A stretch of DNA of 35,340 bases from positions 1 to 35,340 of the forward strand of contig JAJFKP010000033.1 of NCBI GenBank assembly GCA_021773135.1, read 5' to 3'. Below the pieces are notes generated by a model. That model saw nothing but the letters and a program-made list of their open reading frames with translations. It ran no database searches and was not told the origin of the DNA. Positions 25,175-34,180 of the stretch are shown here, one piece after another (position 1 is the stretch's first letter; each line of letters begins with the position of its first letter). Source of the DNA: Woeseiaceae bacterium. Lineage in GTDB: Bacteria; Pseudomonadota; Gammaproteobacteria; Steroidobacterales; Woeseiaceae. The position numbers and the translations under genes are program-made.

Positions 25175-25753
25175 ATGACGGGATTGCTCTTGTTAGTGTG
25201 GTCGCCTCTGCTTTTGGCGGTTGCATACTTCATTGTCACATTCAATCGGTTGATTGCGCGTCGCAATGCCTGCTCGAACGCACGATCCGGTATTGATGTG
25301 AACCTGACCCGCCGTCATGAATTGATTCCTAACCTGGTTGAAGCAGTGCGAGGTTATGCCGCGCACGAACGTGCGACGCTGCGGGAAGTTACCAGTGCGC
25401 GACAAACGGCGATTGCACAACTGGGTGCAAGTGGCAGTGCAGCTGCGGAACTTAAGGTCGGACAATCGCTTGCACAGTTGGCGTTACGGGCCGAAGAATA
25501 TCCTGATCTCAAGGCAGATGCGGTCTTTAATCAGCTAATGAGAAACCTGACGGAAGCAGAAGAGCAGATTTCAGCAGCACGCCGTGCGTTCAATGGTCAG
25601 GTCCTGCGTCTGAACAACCTGGTACAACAATTTCCGACACTGCTGGTTGCCAGCATCATGGGTTTCAAGACGCTTGCGCCGTTCTCAGCTGCCGCCGAAG
25701 CAAAGGCGTTGCCAGCTGTTTCCCTGGACCGGTTGGCGCAACATGACGGCTAA
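25175..25753 (+). CDS. LemA family protein
   Basis: A 192-residue protein with one N-terminal transmembrane helix followed by the LemA helical bundle: F-N-R-L-I-A-R-R-N, then D-V-x-L-x-R-R-H-E-L-I-P-N-L-V-E and Y-A-A-H-E, and Y-P-D-L-K-A near residue 108. LemA proteins are anchored and of unclear function, with helices facing the cytoplasm or periplasm. Its stop overlaps the start of the DUF3137 gene, the usual partner, so the three genes 25175-27574 form an operon. Confidence 0.93.
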   Translation: MTGLLLLVWSPLLLAVAYFIVTFNRLIARRNACSNARSGIDVNLTRRHELIPNLVEAVRGYAAHERATLREVTSARQTAIAQLGASGSAAAELKVGQSLAQLALRAEEYPDLKADAVFNQLMRNLTEAEEQISAARRAFNGQVLRLNNLVQQFPTLLVASIMGFKTLAPFSAAAEAKALPAVSLDRLAQHDG

Positions 25754-26798
25754 CGTCTCTGCATCCTCTGTCCGCGAGCGCGCACCGACCGCACGTGGCG
25801 CGACCAACTCAATGGAAGGCGTTTATTTAAGGCTCGAAGCGGAGCGCATAGCGGCGCTCAAGGCTTTCTGGATAACAGCGCTTGTTTGCCTGTGCCTGCT
25901 GCCGCTGACCGTATTGCCTCTTGCCGGTGGGCTGTTCGTTATGGGCGAGCATTCGCCCGACGCGTTCATGGCGACACTACGAAATTCAGGAAAACAGCTG
26001 ATTGAACCTTATGCCGAACCGGTTTTTTACGTTGCGGCAATATGGTTCGCTGCAGGCCTGTACTTTCTCGGCCGCTACTTTGTGCGTCACGCTCGCCAGC
26101 CAACCTGGGACTACGTTCGTAACTTCAAGCAGCTGGTTTTCAACCACCTGTGCGCCGTTCACTTTCCCGGGCTGTCTTACGATCCTCAGGGCTACGTCGG
26201 GTACGATGAATTTGATGCGACGAAATTGTTTGCCTATACCAGCGACGAATACCGAAGCGATGATTTCTTTGGCGGGCGTAGCGGGCAGACCGATATCCAC
26301 TTTGCTGAAGTGACGGCTAAGCGCGAGCGAAGGCGCTTCAATGATGGCAGTTTCGAAACATACTATGACGAGTTTTTTCGCGGCCTGGTTTTTGTCGCGG
26401 ACTTTCACAAACACTTTCACAGTACCACCCGCCTTGTGCCGCGAGGCGAAAAGCTCGCGAGCGTGAGAGGGCAGCGACCTGTGACGATGGAGGACCCCGA
26501 ATTTGAGGAGATCTTCGCAACCGTCAGCACGGACCAGGTCGATGTCCGCTACATACTAAGCACGGCGATGGTGTGCCGGTTCGTGGAGTTGCACAAACGC
26601 TTTCCCGGCATGCGAGCGCTGTTTCGCGACGAGAAACTCGTGCTGACGCTCCCGGTCAGGCGCGAGCTGTTTGAGCCGTCTCTCTACCGGCAGGCGAGTT
26701 CAACCGCGCAGATCAACGAATTCGTCCGCGACATCAAAAGCCTGCTGCAGATTGTCGACGAGCTGAATCTGAATACGCGGATATGGACAAAGACATGA
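25743..26798 (+). CDS. DUF3137 domain-containing membrane protein
   Basis: About 351 residues from ATG 25743, which overlaps the LemA stop by 11 bp; an ATG at 25812 is possible. Two transmembrane helices (about residues 45-70 and 95-115) precede a soluble domain with the DUF3137 pattern: Y-D-E-F-D-A-T, a D-D-F-F-G-G-R turn, and F-R-G-L-V-F-V-A-D-F-H-K-H-F. This domain recurs beside LemA. Biochemical function is unknown. Its end overlaps the next gene by 16 bp. Confidence 0.9.
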   Translation: MTANVSASSVRERAPTARGATNSMEGVYLRLEAERIAALKAFWITALVCLCLLPLTVLPLAGGLFVMGEHSPDAFMATLRNSGKQLIEPYAEPVFYVAAIWFAAGLYFLGRYFVRHARQPTWDYVRNFKQLVFNHLCAVHFPGLSYDPQGYVGYDEFDATKLFAYTSDEYRSDDFFGGRSGQTDIHFAEVTAKRERRRFNDGSFETYYDEFFRGLVFVADFHKHFHSTTRLVPRGEKLASVRGQRPVTMEDPEFEEIFATVSTDQVDVRYILSTAMVCRFVELHKRFPGMRALFRDEKLVLTLPVRRELFEPSLYRQASSTAQINEFVRDIKSLLQIVDELNLNTRIWTKT

Positions 26799-27574
26799 CC
26801 GGCATGAGTAACACGTCCACGGCATCGCCGAACTTGTTCGCGCCGCGCGCGGAAGGCGAGCGCAGCCAGGGACGCTGGCTGAAAGGACTGGCACGCCTGC
26901 AGGACATGTTGCTCCTCATCTGGATCGCAGATTTAAGCTTCCAGCCACAGGGTCTGGGCAGCCTGGTTGTTCTTCTCTGGTTGGCTGCGCTCTGGGGGGT
27001 AATGGTGGTTGCAGGTGCCTGGCACATCGTGAAGGTTCCTGACTGCCGTCGCCTGGCAGCCTGGGGTATCACGGCGTTTCCAACAGCTTTTGCGCTCGTT
27101 TCAATCTTAAATACGGCGGTCGGTTTGCCGCTGGTAAATTCGCCTCAAGCACATTGGCTGGTGGTTGCGGCTATGGCCGTGTTTCCGTTGTACTGGCTGG
27201 CCCGCTGGCTGTTGCGAACAACCAGCCCGCGGCAGGCGAGCCCGGTGCCGATGCGGCTCACGACGATTATTCTACTTGGGATTGCGTTCATGCTGATGTT
27301 GCAGTCGCTGTTCCTGGTATGGGTGCCATTTACCGGAGACGATTTTCAGGCCTTCAAGACACTGTTTGGCAGTGACTGGTACACGAACCTCTTACAGCTA
27401 ACATTGGGCACCGCAGCGCTTATCGCAGTCGGTGCCGTGCCTTACGTGATCCTCGGCTTCGTGCGCCGCACCGGCCATCGCGGGGCATTACTTGGAATTT
27501 TCTTTTGTCTCGCCATCAGTATTACCAGCACGCTGGGTCTTTTTGCCTTTTTCGCGATGCTGTCCTACGGGTAA
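26783..27574 (+). CDS. Polytopic membrane protein of unknown function, third gene of the LemA operon
   Basis: A 263-residue protein (ATG 26783, or 26795 or 26804) with a ~45-residue charged N-terminus and about six hydrophobic segments, among them W-I-A-D-L-S-F, V-V-L-L-W-L-A-A-L-W-G, I-I-L-L-G-I-A-F-M-L-M-L and I-F-F-C-L-A-I-S-I. No family is recognised. Overlap with the DUF3137 gene indicates translational coupling and a shared role at the inner membrane. Confidence 0.82.
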   Translation: MDKDMTGMSNTSTASPNLFAPRAEGERSQGRWLKGLARLQDMLLLIWIADLSFQPQGLGSLVVLLWLAALWGVMVVAGAWHIVKVPDCRRLAAWGITAFPTAFALVSILNTAVGLPLVNSPQAHWLVVAAMAVFPLYWLARWLLRTTSPRQASPVPMRLTTIILLGIAFMLMLQSLFLVWVPFTGDDFQAFKTLFGSDWYTNLLQLTLGTAALIAVGAVPYVILGFVRRTGHRGALLGIFFCLAISITSTLGLFAFFAMLSYG

Positions 27575-27745
27575 TCTAACCCCTGCCTAACGACTCGGAG
27601 GAAATCCCGCACCTTCAGGCGTGGAAATCTTTAACCAGCCACGCTAATTATCCGCGGCTATCGAAAAACAGGTTCAGACCTGCTGTTTCCAGAGCGCTGA
27701 GAAATGGCAGTTGAACAACAACGGCGAAGTAATTCCACTTCATTT

Positions 27746-28930
27746 TTATTCCGACCCCGATTCCATGCCAGGCGTGTCCCAGGTCGCACCTCGTGTCGGT
27801 TGCTCCGACTGCGGCTCATGTCGCTCCAGCATCTGCCGTCGCACGACGCCGCCATAGACGTTGCCAAGGCCATCAACCCCGATCCCTTCAGCGCCGCTGT
27901 GTGCAAAGTCGCGCGACTCGATATCTTCCAGGAAGTAGTGGACCTGCCCGGTCTTCGCGCTGCCGATGCGAATGCCTTTCTTCCAACCAGGGTTTTCGGG
28001 GCCCCATGATTCCGAGTCAGCCACGTAAATCGTATCGGTGTGATCGATGTAAATGCCACTCGGCCTGCCGAACTGGGTCCACTGGTCGATGTAGTTGCCG
28101 TCCTGGTCCCAGATCATGATGCGATTGTTGTCGCGATCGGCGATGAACAGGCGTCCTTCGGTGTCGAGCGCGATTGCGTGTGGCGCGCTCAGTTGCAGGT
28201 GTCCCTGGCCCGTCATCCCGTAACGTGCGAGCAGCGTTCCGTCCGGTGCGAGTTTGGTGAGTCGGGAATGTGGTCCGTTCTTGATATGGCCCTCGGTCAC
28301 AAACAGCGTGCCGTCTTGTGCGACCACGACATCGGTGGGTTCACGAAACATGTCCGGCTCATCACCGGCGACTCCTGAATGCCCGAGCGTCATCAGCAGC
28401 TCACCCTCCGGGCTGAACTTGCGCACCAGGTGTCCGCCGGGCGCATCGCCGCTGCCTGTATCGGTCGTCCACAGGTTGCCTTCGAAGTCGATGTGAAAGC
28501 CGTGCGGAAACGCCATCAGTCCCTCGCCGAATGTATCCACTCGCTTGCCGGTGCGTGGATCGAGCTTCACGAGCGGTGGCTCAGGTCTGTCGACGCAGGT
28601 ATTGGAGTGGCATCGATGCAGGATGTATAAATAGCCGTCTGGGCTGCCTTCGGCACCGATCACCGCAGCCCACTCGTCGTTGTTTCCGGGGGGCGCTTCT
28701 CCCCAGGGTTCCATGCGGGTATACGGATTCGGCCGGTCGTTGCTGTGCGCGATTGGGCCGTAAACGGACACGAGCTTCTGCAGCGCATCCTGCAACGGAC
28801 TGGTCGTGCCCTCATTGGTGATCGGTCGTTCGATGTTGGGATTCTGGCGGACCCGGGTTGGTTCCTGTGCCTGTGCGAACACTTCTGCGAAACCCAGAAA
28901 CAGAATGCTGAGTACCAGTAACCTGAACAT
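27746..28930 (-). CDS. NHL-repeat protein like peptidyl-alpha-hydroxyglycine alpha-amidating lyase
   Basis: About 394 residues from ATG 28930 (GGGAG upstream), with a Sec signal peptide cleaved near V-F-A. The body is a beta-propeller of NHL repeats: G-F-H-I-D-F-E-G-N-L-W, E-P-T-D-V-V-V-A-Q-D-G-T-L-F-V, A-P-H-A-I-A-L-D-T-E-G-R-L-F and R-P-S-G-I-Y-I-D-H-T-D-T-I-Y. Pattern and length match bacterial homologues of the animal amidating lyase, which splits peptidyl-hydroxyglycine into peptide amide and glyoxylate. The partner monooxygenase is not in this window, so bacterial function is uncertain and the annotation rests on fold. It converges with the LemA operon. Confidence 0.85.
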   Translation of the reverse strand: MFRLLVLSILFLGFAEVFAQAQEPTRVRQNPNIERPITNEGTTSPLQDALQKLVSVYGPIAHSNDRPNPYTRMEPWGEAPPGNNDEWAAVIGAEGSPDGYLYILHRCHSNTCVDRPEPPLVKLDPRTGKRVDTFGEGLMAFPHGFHIDFEGNLWTTDTGSGDAPGGHLVRKFSPEGELLMTLGHSGVAGDEPDMFREPTDVVVAQDGTLFVTEGHIKNGPHSRLTKLAPDGTLLARYGMTGQGHLQLSAPHAIALDTEGRLFIADRDNNRIMIWDQDGNYIDQWTQFGRPSGIYIDHTDTIYVADSESWGPENPGWKKGIRIGSAKTGQVHYFLEDIESRDFAHSGAEGIGVDGLGNVYGGVVRRQMLERHEPQSEQPTRGATWDTPGMESGSE

Positions 28931-29285
28931 ATTGACTCCCCGTCGCAACCAGACACCAGAGTCTAGCGCGTTTCAGAGAATACGGGGTCTCGCAGAAACG
29001 CCAAATCGTCGGTGTCAGTAGCGGCTTGCAGGCGGGCCGAGCCGATAAAGGGACATTGTCATAACTTACGTTGTCATCGGTAAGGGAAACATCTGCCACG
29101 GCTTGACTAATTAGACAGACTGAATTGAACTGGTCGAAAGTCGCCGAACTGACAAATACATCGCCGTTTGCTGCAGTTTTGACAACGGACAAAATCAGCG
29201 GGCCGGTGGCTGCGGCTCAAGAGAACGATGTCCCATATTTTGTTGCTGCCATGTTAAGACGGGCGAACCCGAACAAGGAAAAAAG
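28931..29285. other. Divergent intergenic region between the NHL protein and the M20-like gene
   Basis: About 355 bases that must hold promoters for both flanking genes. I see two copies of TTGTCAT in the plus strand near 29055-29080, which might be an operator or chance. No RNA gene or further open frame with a ribosome site is visible. Confidence 0.4.
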
Positions 29286-30542
29286 ATGAAGTTCTGTCCC
29301 AGGTTATCGCTGGCAATTTTAATTTTCGTCGTATTCACGCCACTCATATATTCGAGTAGTGCGGCGCAGGAAAACGTTCTCGATCGTCGTGAAGCAAAGA
29401 TGGGTGTCGAGTTGGTTGACGCGTGGAGAGACGATGCTGCCGTGTTGCTGGTCGATATCGGCGGCATCGAGTCGCCCTCAGGTGAGGAGCACGCGCGGGC
29501 CGCGCGCGTCGCAGCAGAGATGCGGCGCATCGGTCTCTCCGACGTACGCGTCACGGCGTCGCCAAACGCGATAGGCCGCATCCCGGGACAGTCCGGCGCA
29601 GCGATTGTATTCGTCTCGACGCTTGACGACTTGTTGACCGTCGCTGAGCATCAGCGCGAGCGGGGCTCGCCGCCGGCAATCGAAGGCGACCGTGTCATTG
29701 GCCCGGGAACGAATACGTCGTCGACGACGGTCGCGACGCTGATTGCAGCACGTGCATTGATCGATGCTGGTATCAAACCGAAGCATGATCTCGTATTCGC
29801 CGGAGTCGCGCAGGAGGAGACCGGGCTGAACGGCATGCGCGATCTCTACGCCGAGTACAAAGACACCGCGCTTGCGTTCATCGATGTCCTGGGGGACGGC
29901 AGAAGCATCTCCTACGGGGCGCTCGGCATTCACTGGTGGAAAGTCATTGCCTCCGGCCCACCGGGGCATACGCTGCGGGGCGGGTTGCCCAACGTCAATC
30001 GCGGCATTGCGCGTGCCGTTGACCGCATCCTCGGCTTGCCGCAACCGGTGCGGCATGCCGATCGCGTAACCCGTGTCAATGTTGCGATGTTGCAGAGCGG
30101 CGCCGTCTTCAACCACAAACCCGCGGAAGGCTGGTTTTCGCTTGATGTCCGTTCACTCGATGCGGCAATCATTGCGGAGATCGAAGCCGCGGTGCGCTCG
30201 ATCCTGATCGAGGTTAGCGAAGAAACGGGCGTGTCGTTTCGGCTCGAGCCCGAGAACCTGGTGCCGGGCGGACAGATTCCGGGCGCGCGCGAAAGTGATC
30301 TCGTCAGGTGGTCTGCTCAGGTCTCGGAACGAATCGGTTTGTCACCGACGTTCTCCAATTCCGGCTCGGCCAATCTCAACGTGGCAATCGGCGCCGGAAC
30401 ACCCGCGATCGGGCTCGGCGGCGGGCGCGGTGGACAGCGGGGAAATCCGGATGAGTGGGCCGACATCAACGCCATGCTGCGAGCAGCAAAGCATGTTGCA
30501 TTGCTGGCGATTGCGCTCGGATCGGGCGAGCCGGCAATGTAG
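29286..30542 (+). CDS. Exported M20-family metallopeptidase homologue, metal site apparently degenerate
   Basis: A 418-residue protein with AAGGA before its ATG and a Sec signal peptide cleaved near S-A-A. It follows the M20 / peptidase T-like layout: catalytic domain, dimerisation domain with G-P-P-G-H-T-L-R-G, and a return to the catalytic fold. The Q-E-E-T-G-L segment keeps the catalytic and bridging Glu. By eye, the first metal His (usual A-H-L-D) is Thr in S-T-L-D-D, the bridging Asp (G-D-D) is replaced in P-G-T-N-T-S-S, and the last His before D-E-W is replaced in Q-R-G-N-P-D-E-W. It may bind peptides without cleaving them, or use another chemistry. It precedes the second GGT gene on the same strand. 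Confidence 0.85.
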   Translation: MKFCPRLSLAILIFVVFTPLIYSSSAAQENVLDRREAKMGVELVDAWRDDAAVLLVDIGGIESPSGEEHARAARVAAEMRRIGLSDVRVTASPNAIGRIPGQSGAAIVFVSTLDDLLTVAEHQRERGSPPAIEGDRVIGPGTNTSSTTVATLIAARALIDAGIKPKHDLVFAGVAQEETGLNGMRDLYAEYKDTALAFIDVLGDGRSISYGALGIHWWKVIASGPPGHTLRGGLPNVNRGIARAVDRILGLPQPVRHADRVTRVNVAMLQSGAVFNHKPAEGWFSLDVRSLDAAIIAEIEAAVRSILIEVSEETGVSFRLEPENLVPGGQIPGARESDLVRWSAQVSERIGLSPTFSNSGSANLNVAIGAGTPAIGLGGGRGGQRGNPDEWADINAMLRAAKHVALLAIALGSGEPAM

Positions 30543-30550
30543 TCACACTG

Positions 30551-30574
30551 AAAATGGGGTCAGACCGATTTTTC
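30551..30574 (+). repeat. REP-like palindrome or terminator after the M20-like gene
   Basis: AAAAT, then GGTC-A-GACC, then ATTTTT form an imperfect hairpin 8 bases past the M20 stop. Similar AAAATGGGGTCAGACC-type palindromes are familiar as dispersed elements in proteobacterial genomes. Its T run could also end M20 transcription. Only one copy is visible here. Confidence 0.35.
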
Positions 30575-30635
30575 GAGGGCCATCGAGCTAAAAAACACTG
30601 TCAGTTTAAAATTGCAGAACATACTGGAGATAGCC

Positions 30636-32312
30636 ATGCGCAATTCCTGTTTCAAACTGCTCACTACGATCGTGATACTCGCCGGCTGTTCGCAGGAAAC
30701 GCCGACACAGACGGCCGAACCTGCAATGAGCGCCGCGCGCGAGGCAGGGGACTATACCAATGGCATGGTGGCATCGGCTCATCCCATTGCAACCGAGGCC
30801 GGCCTGGAGATTCTCTCTGCCGGCGGCAACGCCTTCGACGCAGCGGTTGCCATCGCGTCTACGCTCAACGTTGTCGAGCCGATGATGTCGGGCATGGGTG
30901 GCTACGGCACGATCATGGTGTACTCGGCCGAAACCGGTGAGCCGTATTACCTCGACGCCAGTGGCAAGATTCCCGTTGGTGTCGATCCCGACGTGTACCG
31001 GGCGCCGACACCCAATTACATGGAGAACCGCGTCGGCCCGAAGGCCGTATCGACACCAGGGGCGTCGCGCGCGTGGCAGGCGATGCATGAACGCTTTGGC
31101 AGCATGAATTGGGCGACCTTGCTGCAGCCGGCAATCAGCGCGGCAGAGAACGGTTACGTGCTGGACGAGCGCATAGCCGGCTACGTCGCGGCAGCGTTTG
31201 ACGAATTCGGAGATTACCCGAAAGGAATATTCGGACGCGACGGCCAGCCGCTTGGCGAGGGCGATCGACTGGTTCAATCCGACCTGGCAGAGACGCTGCG
31301 CATCCTTGGCCGTGAGGGAACCGACGCAATCTATGGCGGCAACATTGGCGCGGCGATCGATTCCGCGATGCGTGACTCCGGCGGCTTTCTCGCGATGACC
31401 GACCTCGAAAGCCATAACGCCGACTGGTGGACACCGGTACACCTGGAATTCCGCGGGCACGACATCTACACACCGTCTGCGCCGGCGGGCGCGTTTCCCA
31501 TGCTGGAGCGACTTGGCATGATGGACCTGGCCGGCAGTCGCGATCTGGGTCACAACACACTGGAATACCTGCACACATTTGCGGAGTTGACCAAAGCGGC
31601 GTACTGGGACCGGCTGGCGTTCTCCAGCGACCCCGATATCGCGACACCTCCTTATGAGCGCCTGTTCTCGCCTGACTACTGGCAGACCCGGGTCGACGCA
31701 GTCAATCCAGATGTTGCGAAAGACTTTGACTACACCGGCATCGTGTCCGCGAACAGTGAGAACACAACGCACTTCGTCGTCGCGGATCGTGACGGCAATA
31801 TCGTTTCCGCCACCGTGACGCTGGGCGGCCTGTTTGGCAGCAAAATCATGCCCGCCGGCACCGGCTTTTTTCTGAACAACTCACTGCGCTATTGCACCTT
31901 CGAACCGGCGGGCAATCCTATGGACGCGCACCCCGGTCGCCGCAAGCTGTCGAGCGACTCGCCATCGATCATTCTGCAAGACGGTAAACCTGTCTATGCG
32001 CTAGGTACGCCGGGCGGACACACGATCACGCAGGCAGTTGCCCAGATGATCATGAACCTGCTCGACCATGGCATGACGATAGAAGAAGCCATTGCGTCAT
32101 CACGCATCGCATTTGTGGAGCCAAATACGCTCGCCGTCGAGGAGACGATAGCGGCGGCAACCCGGCAATCGCTCGCGGACATGGGCCACGAGGTAGAGGT
32201 TCGTTACATCGGTAACGCCAACGGGCTGGCAATTGAGTATCGCGAAGATGGCACCACCCGCTTCAGCGGTGCGTCCGATCCCCGTGGAGCGGGTCTCGCA
32301 AAAGGATTGTGA
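30636..32312 (+). CDS. Gamma-glutamyltransferase-family lipoprotein with altered substrate pocket
   Basis: About 558 residues from ATG 30636 (GGAG upstream), with a lipoprotein signal ending I-L-A-G-C. The family core is clear: S-A-G-G-N-A-F-D-A-A-V-A, the self-cleavage Thr in N-T-T-H-F, G-T-G-F-F-L-N-N and L-G-T-P-G-G. Residues that hold the glutamyl alpha-carboxylate and amine in true GGTs differ: the R-E-x-A-P motif reads D-A-S-G-K-I-P (Ser109-Gly110), and M-D-D-F reads L-R-Y-C-T-F. It is therefore probably an Ntn-hydrolase acting on a different amide, not glutathione. Distance and orientation fit cotranscription with the M20-like gene, unless the hairpin between them ends transcription. 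Confidence 0.92.
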   Translation: MRNSCFKLLTTIVILAGCSQETPTQTAEPAMSAAREAGDYTNGMVASAHPIATEAGLEILSAGGNAFDAAVAIASTLNVVEPMMSGMGGYGTIMVYSAETGEPYYLDASGKIPVGVDPDVYRAPTPNYMENRVGPKAVSTPGASRAWQAMHERFGSMNWATLLQPAISAAENGYVLDERIAGYVAAAFDEFGDYPKGIFGRDGQPLGEGDRLVQSDLAETLRILGREGTDAIYGGNIGAAIDSAMRDSGGFLAMTDLESHNADWWTPVHLEFRGHDIYTPSAPAGAFPMLERLGMMDLAGSRDLGHNTLEYLHTFAELTKAAYWDRLAFSSDPDIATPPYERLFSPDYWQTRVDAVNPDVAKDFDYTGIVSANSENTTHFVVADRDGNIVSATVTLGGLFGSKIMPAGTGFFLNNSLRYCTFEPAGNPMDAHPGRRKLSSDSPSIILQDGKPVYALGTPGGHTITQAVAQMIMNLLDHGMTIEEAIASSRIAFVEPNTLAVEETIAAATRQSLADMGHEVEVRYIGNANGLAIEYREDGTTRFSGASDPRGAGLAKGL

Positions 32313-32421
32313 CGTCGGGAAAAGTACTCGACTTAGCCCAGGCTATACCGGGAACTGAGATTCATTAAGTATTGATCTGGCGCGCCGGACCTAAATTTAG
32401 ATCTGCCTTGTTCCCGCGTTC

Positions 32422-33690
32422 TCAGGCATCCAGGTCCTGTACCCGGTCGAAACGATGGTGTTCATCGAGCGCGTCGATGCTAATGCGGTTGGCGAAGATG
32501 GAGAAGGCGAGATAACCCACCAGCGCGTGTGTGCGCGTCATCCATGGGGGCAGGAATTTTGGGCCCGAGAGCTGGCCATTTTCAAACATTGGTGTCAACG
32601 CAATGGCATCTCCAATGGTCATGCGTCCGGCAAAAAAATACCTGCATAACTCCATACGTTGATTCCTTAGGGCCCAACGGAAAAAGGTATGCACCTCCAT
32701 CAGGCTGTGCAGATAAACAACGTCCTTTGTAAATGCGCAGCCGCCATCCACCGGCGCCCCGCGAAAAATACGCATAGCAGAACTGAAGCTTTCTTTCTCT
32801 GTTTGACCTGCCTCAAGAAAAAATCGAAACACCTCTATGAAATCGGCACCGCCAAGCGCCAAATCGATACCAATCACACGCAGCGCGATTCGTTCCATGC
32901 GATCGATGTCGATTGCGCCAGTAATCAGCTCCGCAAATGTTGCAAGACCTTCCTGTGGCCCGGTGGTGCGCGGTGCCCCGAGGCCAAAACACTTCAGGTT
33001 GGGTTGCGCCTGACCATTCAGCCCCGTAAGGCTGTGTACGAAAGCTTCGTGTTGCAGCAACTGCTCGACATCGTAGTCCGAGAAACAGGTATCGCCCCGC
33101 AGCCGGATTCGGGTCGAACCCGCTGCCGCCTTGGACGCCAGGCCCGGATCAATGGCGACGCGAACTGTATCCGCCGGAAAAACATCGCTAAGCCGCGCCT
33201 CCAGTTCCTGCTTGACTGTCTGTGCCGAAACGCAGTAGTCCGCCTCGTGAAGGTGGCTGGCTTCGCTGAACTGCGCACTCTGGTCGAGAAAATATTTTGC
33301 AGCGTCAAGGTTGGTGACGCTGCCATCTGACAAGGGGTCGCCGGGACTGCCGTAAAGGCGGCGACTGGAATCAACCATCTTGCTGGTTCCGGCGCTCGAC
33401 AAGAGTTCACACAACACGAGGTAGGAATTGGCAGTCTCACGCAAGTAATCGGCTATAGGATCATCGAAGGAGTCCAGTTCTTTTGCTGCCGCCGCCAGCT
33501 GACGTGATGGGGCGTCAAGGTCATCAGTGTCAGGGTATTCAGTTCGGGGCAGCCGCGGTTTGCCACGCTGCCAATCGCTAAGGAAACTGTCCATTGTTTC
33601 GGCCGGCCAACTGAGGCGGCTCAATACCTTGATGCCTTTGGCAGCATCAACAATTTCCTGATCAATTTTTCTGTGCCTGTCTAGATTCAT
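32422..33690 (-). CDS. DUF1704 / QEGLP-motif metalloprotein, MATCAP-like
   Basis: A 422-residue protein with TAAGG before its ATG. It has the H-E-x-x-x-H metal motif at 214-219 (H-E-A-F-V-H) and Q-E-G-L-A at 246-250, which together define DUF1704, annotated in bacteria as flavohemoglobin expression-modulating QEGLP proteins. The eukaryotic relatives (MATCAP) are tyrosine carboxypeptidases. Here the motif ends in Ala instead of Pro. No signal peptide. It is likely a zinc carboxypeptidase-like enzyme; the bacterial substrate is unknown. Confidence 0.88.
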   Translation of the reverse strand: MNLDRHRKIDQEIVDAAKGIKVLSRLSWPAETMDSFLSDWQRGKPRLPRTEYPDTDDLDAPSRQLAAAAKELDSFDDPIADYLRETANSYLVLCELLSSAGTSKMVDSSRRLYGSPGDPLSDGSVTNLDAAKYFLDQSAQFSEASHLHEADYCVSAQTVKQELEARLSDVFPADTVRVAIDPGLASKAAAGSTRIRLRGDTCFSDYDVEQLLQHEAFVHSLTGLNGQAQPNLKCFGLGAPRTTGPQEGLATFAELITGAIDIDRMERIALRVIGIDLALGGADFIEVFRFFLEAGQTEKESFSSAMRIFRGAPVDGGCAFTKDVVYLHSLMEVHTFFRWALRNQRMELCRYFFAGRMTIGDAIALTPMFENGQLSGPKFLPPWMTRTHALVGYLAFSIFANRISIDALDEHHRFDRVQDLDA

Positions 33691-34180
33691 CGCCTTACCG
33701 GTTTCTGCCAGTCCAGGACAAGTCTACAGGACTGCGGAATACGTGTTGTCGTGGCCCTGGCAACATCAGGATCGGCATGCTCGGTTTTCCGGCCATCAAA
33801 TCGCGGTATTCGGGAGTGGTGCCAGCGCTATGCAACGACTGTGATTCAAGCCCGTGTAGCCAAGGCTAAATGCAGCGGGAGCGATTCGGAACCAGGCAAA
33901 TATCTCGTACGAGATTTGACGTGTGCCGGTTAACCTGGCCCGGCCGAAAACTCCCGCTGGTGTTCTGTGCCAGTTGCGATAGTATTGCGGTGGGCATCGA
34001 TTGGCGTGGGTTACCAGGTCAACGATAATGAAGCGCTTGGGATCAGTTATCTTTAAGGCAGGGCAGCACGCTTTCGCAGCGATGTTGCGTGCGCCAATGT
34101 ATTTCATTGGTCGCCAGCCGCTTACTTAATGACAAAGCAAACACCAGCCTTGAGCGTTCGTTCGCATGGGGAACAGACTG
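33691..34180. other. Intergenic region upstream of the last lipoprotein
   Basis: About 490 bases without a supported gene. A perfect 14-bp palindrome, ATCTCGTACGAGAT, lies at 33902-33915. A TAGCCAAGGCTA palindrome also occurs near 33858-33869. Short open frames on both strands have no ribosome site or recognisable product. Promoters for both divergent genes should lie here. Confidence 0.5.
33902..33915. promoter_or_regulatory. 14-bp perfect palindrome, possible operator
   Basis: ATCTCGTACGAGAT reads identically on both strands and lies in the divergent region about 210 bases from one start and 265 bases from the other. It could bind a dimeric regulator. No regulator gene is nearby, so this is speculative. 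Confidence 0.25.

Noticed and set aside
7768-28930. Linking the Gly-rich peptide to the amidating-lyase-like protein
   Set aside because: They are 20 kb apart, with no monooxygenase and many unrelated genes between them.
30606-31772. 388-residue open frame antisense to the second GGT-family gene
   Set aside because: The plus-strand frame carries a full conserved family; the antisense frame is a composition shadow without signature motifs.
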